Assembly: GCA_946406115.1 (NCBI GenBank)
Contig: OX291547.1
Location: forward strand, 3,477,001-3,541,000
DNA: 64,000 bases
Direction of reading: 5' to 3'
From: Apoda limacodes
Taxonomy: Eukaryota; Arthropoda; Insecta; Lepidoptera; Limacodidae
Part shown: positions 38,401 to 50,400 of the stretch, piece after piece
Position numbering within the stretch: position 1 is the stretch's first letter
How the letters are laid out: every line of letters begins with the position of its first letter
Translations under genes and position numbers: made by a program
The notes under the pieces: model-generated
What the model was told of the DNA's origin: nothing
What the model saw: only the letters and a program-made list of their open reading frames with translations
Database searches by the model: none

Positions 38401-41400
38401 TGAAATATAGATATACTTTACCTTACCTTACTTGTACCTTTATGCTTTAACTTAACTTTGTTTGAACACGCATTACGTTAAAACGGCTAAATTAGTTCAA
38501 AATTTAAACTTTACCGTAAGCTTTCGTTTTATCGAATTTGATTCATGGCATGAAAATATATAGATGAACGCTAAAAGTTTTATCATAAAAATAATAAATA
38601 ATATGAGTTTTAATTTAATTTATATTAATAATATGATTTGAAATTTGAAAAATAATCTATACTTACTATACTATTATAAAATAAATGTAAAAGTTTGTTT
38701 GTTCTTCTTTTACAACGCCCGAGAGCATCATATAAACCTAAAATTTGGCCCAGAGATAGTATAAAATACCGAGAAGTCCAAAGTACTCGTAGAAATAACT
38801 ATAACCAAATTACACGCGGACGAATTATAGCTTCAGCTGTAGCTTGCTATTGCAAACTTTCTTTCTAAAAAAAGAAGTTTCCGTAGAAATTTAACACTGA
38901 TAACCAAATTTAGTGCAGTCAGAGCAGCAGGCAAAAGCTAGTTATAGGTTTTACTCCACATACACTACTCGTATGATTTTCCAGACGTTAAGAAGTCTCG
39001 CAAAAGCATGCAAAAGTTAACAATCACATAACATAAAGCTTAACAAAAAAGCGAAATAAAAACATTATCCAAGTCCATCATTCTGTATATTAAATAAAAC
39101 AACGAAACACTTCTATAAATCAAAGGAAAGCTCGGGGCTAGACAAATTCTCTAAAACTATATTTACTTTGACACAATATTATACAACAGTTTCTTACTGA
39201 CTAGATTTTGCCCAGCGGCTCCACCCGCCCTAAATTAACTGGTTATCGGCGGGAAATTTTTACGGAAACTCCTTGATGGTACTATGAAAGTTTGCTATGT
39301 AAAGTTGTAGTTCGTACAAGTGGAATTTGTGAAAAGTGGGGACTTGTGAATTTTCCGGGATAAAAAAATAGCCTATTTTCTTTCTATTCCAGGACTAAAC
39401 CTAAATGTGTGCCAAGTTTCATCCCGCTCCGTCCAGTGGTTGACGCGTGATTGAGTAACAAACATCCAAACTTTCGCATTTAAAATATTATTCGGATGAA
39501 AAGCAGTATTTTTAGATGTATTTTGCATTAAATACGCGCGTTAAAATGTATAATTAAATCTTCATTTAACTGATTGTACCCACAGGTTGATAGAATTTTT
39601 TAACTTTTTAAAAATAATTTATTTTTCGAACGCTATTGAAATTTTGAACGCAACCCTAAAACATTCCATTGACTACAAGCATCAATTCACTTCATTTCCA
39701 CAGGTGTAAATTGATCACAACGGGTAAAAAACATCGATATTTTTATCTCATGCGTACAACACTAAGCAAATTAAGCTATTTCGCTAAGCGATATAGATAG
39801 TAGTTTAGCTACTCACGGATAGATGGCGCATCAGATATTTAATTTATTCTTTATGTCATTGTAATACGGTTTAGATTAGGTCAATAATTTTTCGAAATAA
39901 AGACTCCACAACAATTTCTACTCAAATAGAGGTGAGGTACTTTGTTGTCTTCGATTTATTTTCGTTGTGAATTTATGAAACAATATCCTAATAATCTTGA
40001 AAAACAGTCACAGTTAAAGTGTAATTTATTCTTTTTATCACAAATAAAAAGAAAGGTTTAAAATTATGCCATGAAATTGAAAAAATAACACTTTTTATGA
40101 ACAAGATTACAGTGATGACAAACATGATTTCGATAAAAATAGTGCACCTCTATTAAAGTAATTTATTATAAATTAAAGTAAATCGGTTATTTATGAAAAA
40201 ATAATACTAAAGTGTGTTAAGTTACGTCGCTGGAACTCTTATTTACCTTTTTTTTATAGTTTTTACAACTTTTTACAGCACAATACGACATTATTGAAAT
40301 AAAACAAACAAAATATCTTTAGATGTTCACTCGCCGAGGGTGACCTTGTGTTTGTTGCGTCAAATCGATGCGCTACTCAACATAGTCTAAAAATTAGACT
40401 ATGGGCGGCTAGCCTGCTGGTGCTTTTTGGACATATCTATTGTTTTTTCATATCGATGGTCATAAACGATGAGAGATTATTTCTATGTATGTATACTTAT
40501 ATTGTATTGCTTACTTCCTCTAAGATTTTGTGTGTTTATAAGATTGATGTACTAGGACTTTATAAGTCACTAGGAGTTGTATGTAACGCTCGTTACAAGC
40601 GTATTTCCACAGCAAAAGATGTAGTGAGGATTTTCATCAGTCAGACTTATGCCTTGGTAGATCAGCGGTAAAGCACTTACACGGAATGTAAGGGTCGCAA
40701 GTTCAAGTCCTGGCTCGAGGTTAATCTTTTGACTACATCTTTGCTATGAAAGTAATTATTTATATTGATTATACATAGTATAGGCAATATGTATGTATTT
40801 ACAAAAAAGTTTGTTTATTATTAGTTATATTATCTATTAGTTATCTGGTAATTATAATAACTCAATTGTTTCTGATGTACTGAAATGATTGTAAGAAAAT
40901 TTATTTATCTAAGTGTTTGTTGGTATATTTCTATCGTGCTTATACCTAATTTGATCTTTCATACACAAATGTATCACGACAAAACATTTAAAATGTTTCA
41001 AAATTTTCTGAATATTAAACTAGCAACTGTATCAAATTGATCTTCTTGCACTGCATCGTAATGAAAATAGTTAAAACTTTTTAACAAAAAAAGAACAACC
41101 CGCTTCACAAAGATGCACTAAAAAGGTAAAAAGTTAGTTACTTATATCAAAAAATCTGATCTTAATTATTTTAGTGTATCTTTTTGAAGCCAGTTGTTTT
41201 TTGTTACAAAGTTTTTATTTTTTGAGTGACACTAATTGCTTTTTTTCTCGTACACTAAAAATATCTATACAAGTAGCAAATTTTTTATACAGTCATCAAT
41301 ATAAAATAGTTCCAAATCCAACTTAACATTTTTTTCTCCAAAAGATTAAGTTTTTAATTCATTACATTAATATAGGACCATCAGGGAAGTATACCCCTTT

Positions 41401-44400
41401 AAATAAAAAAAGATTTTCTCGAATCGGTCCACGCGTCTGACAAATTTTGAACATCCTTCTTTTTTGAGGTCTGTTAAAAAACTAGGCAAAGACATTGACT
41501 AGTGGTCAAATATTTACATGCATTAAGAAAAAATACAAAACTACCAAAACCACGTACTAACTACAGAGCGAGGTGCACTCCAAGTATAGTGCAACAGTCG
41601 CCATATTGAAATTGTGTGAACTTACAACGACACTAAGAATATACACCCAAGGTCAGAAAGTCAGAAAATTTTATTGCACTGTACTTTGCTCCAAACTCTT
41701 GACCAAAAGGTCTAAAGCGCCATGTACAAGCCATGTTTGTTCAACGTAGTATAAATCTATTACTCTATCTTTTCGCTCCCCCGGTTTTCACTCACACGCG
41801 TTGGGTGAAATTGGTAAAGGTAGGCTAAAATAAATTGTTTTTTACTCTTTCTAATGAATACGTTTTTACCGTTTGTTCTATCTGTCTCCTACAAGTAATA
41901 AATAGATAAGATTGCAAAATTAAAAATCAAAATACATTCAAATTTCAATAACAAAGTGTATCAACGTTTTTATTTAGGCCCCTCTAAATACAATACATGC
42001 CTTTCATTTAGAATAGTATACATTTAGTATGTGCCCATCTGCCATGTTTCGATTTTGGAAGATATTTTTCTCGGGTTATGTTTATTTTGCTCTTTTATTG
42101 GATTCAATAACTTTAATTCATATAGATTACTGTTTAACTGACTACTTGCTGGATCACGAAACTTCGTTTTCCAAATTATTATTGTTTTTGACCGGCTTAC
42201 CCTGCCATAATTCAACCCCTCACCTTGATAATTTTAATGAATGAAATATTAGATTTGTTTTGAAGTGAAATGAGTACATATGAAGTGGTGAGTAAATATT
42301 AAAGCACCTTGCAGTATCTCGTGTTCGGTGAGCCTAAGTCCGAAGTTGAGCAGATCTCGCGCGGCCGGCAACGTCTCCGGCAGTCGGTCCACGCACTGAT
42401 GCACTGCCCAGATCTTCTTTGATACCTTACTCTACAAACAGAGTTACTCCGTTGCTTAACATTATATAAGCACACACAATACAAAGTTCACGAATCGTTG
42501 TAAACGGCATTAAATAAATTATTGTTATGAACGTTTTGCATTCAGGGAATACTTCAAACAATTTCACTAATCGAAAAACATCTTCCATCCTTACAGATAG
42601 GCGTCCATTTTAGACTTATAAAAAATATAAGGCAATAAAACTTCTCTATGGCCTTCACATAAATATGGTTTTAATTATATATATAAACTTACCTCTGAAG
42701 ACACTGTTCATATATGAATACCAAAATTGTGCAGACAGACAAATGTCAAAGGGGACTTTATTTTATACTATGTAGTAATCAACAAAGGATGACGACAAAA
42801 AAAATGTGGTTAATGTTTGAAAAGTGTTACCAGATAGTTGTGTATAGCATCCGTGGAGACCGCGTTTTTGCGCCACTGCTGCTGATAGACGAGGTCGCTG
42901 TCGAGTCCGAACGACTCCGCCAGCGCCAGCGCCTCCTCGTACTGCCCGCTCTCGATCTATAAACAAATATATCAGCTGGTTACCCACAATATTTAACTTT
43001 TCCTATACAAGATGTATCTATATAAGATTTTCGAGACGAAGGTCTTGGGTACGATTTCTGGCGCGTCGTCAAGGTTGCGTAGCTAATGGAGGGTGATAGG
43101 GGCGGATGCCATAAACCACTGTTGTAAAACACTTCTGATACTATATAATGAAACCCACACTACCCGCTTACAAGCTTAGCAAGCTTGTTTGCCACCTTAG
43201 TGGTATAAAAAAAATCAAAGCTTATTTGTGTCGTTAACAACGAGGACCATGATAGTCGAGTCCAAGTCACAGCTCAAATAAAACAAATTTTCATTCTACT
43301 TTAATTTTTGTTTACATAGATACTTATCCAAATAATCTTATTACCTACTTATAAAAACCTGATCTACATTGTGACGACGAATGGAATGAAGTTAATATTT
43401 ACAATGTTTTCTTTGATGTTCTCATGTAAGTTCTTTATGAAAATGTCTTTAAACCTTAATCCACAGTGTTGCGCGTATAGGCTCGCCACCTGTCACGCCG
43501 GACTACAAGTGGTAGGGGAAACGAAGCTGATTATGAACCACTGATTGACCCTTTCGGGGAATAAAAATCGTGACGATATACACAGATACAGAACAAAATG
43601 TTCTAAAATAGCTTATACCTAATGTATGTATGTATAACACATTTCTGTAGCAGCACATTTTTGAATTTTGTTTTGTTCAAAGAGGTAATCGAAAATGTCA
43701 ATTGGCGACGCTAGTGGTGGTCAGAAAGGCTTTTAAAGTGATTCAGATATTGTGTCGCGTAGCTTTAAAACACTGACCTTTCTAGAGAAGAGCTCAGTGG
43801 GCGTGGTACTGCGTACCCCCAGCAGGCGGTAGACGCGCGATACCACAGTGATGCGCCGCGGCTTCGGCTGGAACGTCTCCATGTCCGTGATGGTGTATAG
43901 CATCCACTTCAAAAGTTCCTTGCCCACCTCCATCATCGACTCATCACCATCCGACTCTACTTTTACTATTTCCATCTGGAAATAATTATCTAAATGTCAA
44001 AAAAACTAATGTTATTAGTGCTATCGAAAACTGAAAAAATTATATTATTTATATATTATAATATCACTTAAATCCTGAATATTGCTTAATAATTCTAATA
44101 CATTTGCGAAACACTTAAACAAAGTAGTTTATGTGTACTCGAGACAGTATAATTTATAATTTTTTCCATATAATTTCTAAATAAATTTAAAAGAGTAAAT
44201 AATCTATTAATTAAAAGCCTCCTCTATGCTAATGACCGGTCAGTTGATCCTTGTATCGGCAGGAGAAGAGTAACGCAATTATAAAAAACTAGCTTTTGCC
44301 AGCGGCTTCGCTCGCCCTAAATTTGGTTATCGGCATAGGATTCTTACGGCAACTCCTCAATTATAAAAAAAACACAGAAGGTAAAATATTTTTAAATAAT

Positions 44401-47400
44401 ACGTACCGCCCTCCCCCCTCATGACTGCCCGCCGGCCTCGCACATCATAAATGCGCACGCAATACTTGATAATTATTTTGTTGCCACGTTATTTTCAAAC
44501 TGCGATATCTCCTACGATATGCATTGAAATCGAATGATGAACAGGGCAATTTTGTTTTAAATTAAATGCTTGTGATGAAGAACGTATTTATTTGGATAAA
44601 GATTCATATCATGTTTATAAAAACACCTTCACAAATAATGCATTAATTTAGAATAAATATGGTTAGCATAAAAAAGGTTATAGTGAGCCAACCTTAAAAT
44701 ATAGACATATGCTGTCACGGACTTTTTTTTAGAACTTTTATAGGGGAACAATTCTGTCATACATGTTTTTTGCGAAACTCTAACCGTTTACGCAGCGCAC
44801 GCAGCGGAAGCTCTCAAAAGGATAAAAAAACCCCAACATTTTTCATTAGTGCTCCGCTCCTATTTGTGTTAGCGTGATGATATATAGCCTATAACCTTCC
44901 TCGATAAATGGGCTATCCAACACTGAAAGAATTTTGTAAATCCGACCAGTAGTTCCTGAGATTAGCGCGTTCAAACAAACAAACTCTTCAGCTTTATATA
45001 TTAAGTATAGAAAAAAACCCCGATTTTAAAACATTTTTCATTAGTGCTCCGCTCCTATTTGTGTTAGCGTGAAGATATATAGCCTATAGCCTTCCTCGAT
45101 AAATGGGCTATCCAACACTGAAAAATTTTTTTTAATCCGACCAGTAGTTCCTGATATTAGCGCGTTCAAACAAATAAACTCTTCAGCTCTATATATTAGT
45201 ATAGATATAGATATGTATGATTCAGTGAAAAGAAATGAAATAAACTGTACCTAATAATACTATTCTATGTATGGGATTCTGCTGCTGATATTGAAACCAT
45301 ATTTATAATACAAAAAAGGGCTGTACAAGGCATTTATTGTTGTGACTCTAGATCACAAACTTTGCAGACTTTCTTTCTGTACTTAAATAAAATGAAGTGG
45401 GATACTTAATCAGTTAAATGTAATAATTGCATAAGATAAAATATATTTTCAAAACACAAAATTTAATATATTGTTTTTCACAAAAACATGTTAATCAGAT
45501 AAAACAAAACCTTTTTGAAGTCACTCATAATATTCAAACTACAAACATACTTCAACATTCAAACCAGCCAGTAAGATGATTACAGATTATCAACTCCAAT
45601 ACTCCTCCTTAATCTCACTCATCTTACATCTCTCTTCCATCCACTCACTTACTCAAACAACTCCCATTTCTCTGACACAAAACTCAAACTTTCCTCTCAT
45701 TAAACTTTTGGTCATAATGTCAGCAACCATTTTGTTTGTTTCTAAGTATGTCACGAACGAAGTGATAACGTACATCAATGTGCTTAGTTTGATGATGGCG
45801 CACCGGGTTTTGTGCGATAGCTAATGCAGATTGACTATATATGTATGGCCGAATTTTGTTTCCCCACCATCTCCTGAAATAGTCTTTTTAGAAAAACTGC
45901 CTATTTTGTAGCTTCTGATAAACTCACATATTCAAATTCGGCTGTAGATAAAGCCACTGTTTTCTGCTCTCCCAGCATATGGCAGCTCCACTTAATTTAA
46001 AGACATAACCAGAACAAGATTGACTGTCTACTATATTTCCACAATGGTCTGCGTCAGCAAAGCCTTCAATCTTGTTCAGTGAACCTTGCTTAGTGAACTT
46101 TAATCCCAGGCTCTTGGTACATTTCAGATAACGTAGTATACGTTTTGCAGCAGTCCAGTGTACTTCTGCATAGCAATTGTTAAACTGACTCATAAAATTT
46201 ATTGCGTGAGCTATGTCAGGTTGTGTACAAACAGACAAATACATAAGCGATCCCACTAGTTCTCTGTATGGTATCGACTCATCTGGCTTATCTTCAACCT
46301 CAGGTTTTGGTAACCTCATTCCAGTAACTAACGGAGTGTTGACTGGCTTGCAGTCTTCCATATTAAATTGATGCAGTATCTTCTCAATATAGTCCTGCTG
46401 GTCAATTTTTATGCAACCATCCTTTTATATAACTCTCATGCCCAACACAAGTTCAGCTTTCCCTAGGTCTTTCATCTCAAATTTTAACATCAAGTCAGCT
46501 TTGACTGACTTCAATTCTTGTGAATCATTCCAAAATATCAAAATATCATCATAAACATAAACCGCCATGATGATGATCTTCTGGTTCCTAATTCTGGTAT
46601 ATACACAAGGTTCATTTTCAGACTGTTTATAGTTGGATCTCAACAACTCTGTGTGTAAACTTTGATTCCAAGATCGTGGTGATTGTTTCAACCCATATAA
46701 CGATCTCTTTAAGAGACATACATTTTTTTTTTTTTTTTTTTTTATACCACTAAGGTGGCAAACAAGCTTACGGCCCGCCTGATGGTAAGCGGTCACCGTA
46801 GCCTATGGACGCTTGCAACACCAGGGGTATCACTTGCGCGTTGCCGACCCTTCAGAAATCTAATAACTTCTTTCTTGAAGAACTCCATACTGTAGTCCTT
46901 GCAGAATACCTTGGCAGGGAGCTCATTCCACAACTTAAGCGTTCGCGGGAGGAAGTTTCTCTGAAACCGCACTGTACGCGACCATTTAGGTTCTAAACTG
47001 TGAGAATGGATTCCCTGCCGATGGCGAGCGGTGCGATGGTAGAAAGTAGCCGTGGGCATCATTTCGAACAATTCCTCAGAACACAACCCATTGTACAAGC
47101 GGTAGAACACACACAGTGAGGCAAAGTCTCTCCTCAGACTTAAGGGCTCGATACCGCAAGTGAGTTTGGAATCGTCGACAATTCTCACAGCCCGTCGTTG
47201 AACCGAGTCAAAAGGGCCAAGCTGGTATCCGGGTGCACCTGCCCAGAGATGGCAGCAGTACTCCATATGGGGCCAAACTTGCGACTTGTAAAGTAACAAC
47301 CTTTGCCCCGACGTGAAGCACTGCTTCGCTCTGTTGAGTACACCAAGTTTTTTGGACGCCAGCTTCACTTTATCTGATAAATGATCTCGGAACTGAACAT

Positions 47401-50400
47401 CGCTGGAGATGTCGACACCAAGGATCCCAATGCTCTTGGAGATGGAGAGGGGAGTGTTCTGGAATTGTGGGACTACAGTGAATGGAGTTTTCTTAGCGGT
47501 GAACGCGCACACTTGTGTCTTTGTAGGGTTGAATCGGACCAAGTTTACCCGTCCCCAGTCAGAGACCTGGGACAGTGTGGTCTCGATTTGAGACACAAGT
47601 TCTCCGCGGTTTTCCTCCACAACGGAACGAGGGATGTTTGCACGACCCGTGTAAAAAGCGTCTCCAGTACTGTCATCTGCATAGCAATGTATGTTGTTCA
47701 TGTCCAACATGTCATTGATATGCAGTAGAAACAGCGTAGGAGACAGTACAGAGCCTTGCGGGACACCAGCATTAATGTCCATGCTATCAGAGCAACTACC
47801 GTCAACTACGGCTCGTATGCGTCTGCCGGACAAAAAGCTAGCCACCCATTTGCACAAACCCTCGGGCACTCCGTAAGATGGCAACTTCGATAGAAGACCG
47901 CGGTGCCAGACCCGATCGAACGCCTTCGCTATGTCCAGGCTACATGCCAATGCCTCCCCCTGACTCTCAATGGCTAGTGCCCATCGGTGTGTGAGATACA
48001 CTAGAAGGTCACCAGTCGAGCGACCGTGGCGAAAGCCATATTGACGGTCACTGACCAGATCGTGTACTTCTAGGTATCTTAGAAGCTGTGTGTTGATCAC
48101 ACGCTCCATCACCTTAGAGAGGAGAGAGGTAATAGCGATAGGCCTGTAATTCGATGGATCTGATCTATCGCCCTTTTTGGGCACCGGGTGCACATTCGCA
48201 GTCTTCCATGAAGACGGAAATTGCCTAGTGTGGTAGGAAAGCGCGAAGAGGCGCGTGAGTACAGGACATAACTCAGGAGCACACTGCTTAAGCACCACTG
48301 CTGGTATACCGTCTGGCCCACTCGACTTATGAACGTCTAGAGAAAGTAACGCCCGCCTGACCTCCCGCTGCGTTATGGAGATTTCCGGCATGGTCTTACC
48401 GCACCACGGTATAGTAGGTGGTACAGCGCCTTCATCGTTCATATTCGAGTTCGAGGCAAAGAGACTGCCCAGTAGATCGGCTTTCTCTTCAGCACTATGG
48501 GCCAAGTCACCGTCGGTCTTTCGCAGTGGTGGTAACGACGACTGGCAGAAGTTCCCTTCGGCAGCTTTGGCAAGCGACCAGAAAGCACGACTCCCAGAAG
48601 GATAGCTCGCAAGTCGCCCACCTATTTTGCCGATGAATTGGAATTTTGCTCTGGCAGTTGCTTTCTTACTGAACCTCGAGGCAGCATTTAATTTGCGTTT
48701 TAACTCAGAAATATTCGGATCCTTATTAAAACGAGCCGTGGTCCAAGCCTCATATGCATTTTGCTTAAGAATTTTAGCTTTTCTGCAAGACCTATTAAAC
48801 CACGGTCGTTTTTTGACGCCGGCAGCTACTCGCGGCTTAGGAATATAGCATTCCATACCAGCAAGGATTGTCTCAGTGACTGCGGCTGCGCAGACGTCAG
48901 GATCTTCTGAGTTAAAGCAGATCTGCCTCCACGGGTACGATGCGTAAAATTCTCGCAATCCATCCCAGTCTGCCGACTTATAGTGCCACACACGACGCCA
49001 ATTAGCTGGCCCAGAAGGATCAGGTTGTGTGCATGACACTTGAGTCCGAACAAGACAGTGGTCCGAGGAGCCAAGAGGCGCATCCACTGAGACGGAGTAT
49101 CCGTCCGGACGAGTAGTCAGCAGAAGGTCCAGTAAGGAGCTCGTATGTTCCTCTATATCTGGTATTCTCGTTGGAGAAAGTACCAGCTGAGAGAATCCAT
49201 AGGTCAGAGCAAATTCATGAGCAGATATCCCAGCATAGTTATTGGTTCGAGAACTGAGCCACTCACGATGGTGGGCGTTAAAGTCTCCCAAAATAACTAG
49301 TTCTGCTGTGGGATATTGCTCTAGAACTTTGTCAGTCGTCAAACTCAGGTGCGTGAAGAGTCGAGTTACGTCCGTGTCACCGCTATGAGACCTGTATAGG
49401 CACGCATAGATACGAGTGTGGCCGCCGTAATCTACGCGCACCCACAATATCGACAGGTCCCTGTCTTCAAGGCTATGAAGGCGGCGACAGCAGATATCCT
49501 CCCGGACGAACATACATACACCGGCACGACTCACAAAATTGTGCTCAAGTTTGTAACCGGGATAATGAAGGTATGATGTATCGGTCGGGCAGGATATCTG
49601 CGTCTCCGTTAGAAAAAGAATGGTCGGCTGCGCAGTCTCCAGATGGAGGTGGACTGCGTTAAGATTTGCGTGAATACCCCTAATGTTGCAAAAGTCCACA
49701 TTAAATGTGGATGGAGCGGCCGCTGAATAAACTCTTTTTCTTTTATTTCTTGCCATATTTTTTTTTTTTTTGAAAGTGTTATTTAGATTAAAGATGAGGA
49801 TTCACTGCACTGACAGCTTAGAGGACAAAAGGTGCGGTACTAGAACTGCCCAAGCTCGCCACAGATGATACGGTTGCTGGCACGGCGGGCGGAAGGGCCC
49901 CTGATCCCCCTCTGTTGTAGTAGCCGGGTCCACTCCGGTCTCCTTCTCCGGCACGACTACCACTTCAGATACTTTACACAGGCTGGCGAATCAGCCTCCT
50001 AGGGCGGAGATTAAGTGATCCCTGGGTTCGGGATCCCGTTCAACCTGCGGGCGGCCAGCGGTCAGCCGTTTCATCAGGTCTCCCTGACCGCCGAACCAGC
50101 ACGCCGCGTCTACGCCGAGCATGACAGCAACAAGAACCGCCGGTCCTCCGCTGTCCGCGCAGCGAATCCTCAAAGAGCTCTGGCAACCTTACTCACCGCC
50201 AGGAACACAACACTACTCAATGTTAGTGTTATTATGGCCGCGGTTTTCTGTAAGGTGGAGGTACTTCCCCAGTTCGGGCCGCTCATTCGAGCAAGTACTC
50301 GCTATGCCCTGCTTTAGTTGTTCGGGTGTTATTCTCAAAACCAGGCGGTTGTCTCATGTATACTTTCTCACTTATGTATCCGTTTAGAAATGCTGTCATA

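Larger units (their letters stand above)
42432..43777. other. NBAS introns 9-10 and 10-11 flanking exon 10
   Basis: Two introns (42432-42830 and 42957-43777) around exon 10. The larger contains a LINE tail (43161-43213) and two possible SINE-like blocks (around 43030 and 43480). No further exon needed. Confidence 0.5.

Noticed and set aside
40648..40722. Possible functional tRNA gene
   Set aside because: The anticodon loop lacks U33, the T-stem does not pair, and a sister copy with the same tail exists, all pointing to a tRNA-derived SINE.
48109..49083. Other-frame ORFs within the LINE
   Set aside because: They overlap the intact ORF2 in other frames and have no independent similarity.
46793..49756. 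Long 987-codon ORF as a host gene
   Set aside because: Endonuclease plus reverse-transcriptase motifs, poly-A tail and several truncated copies in the same window identify it as a LINE.
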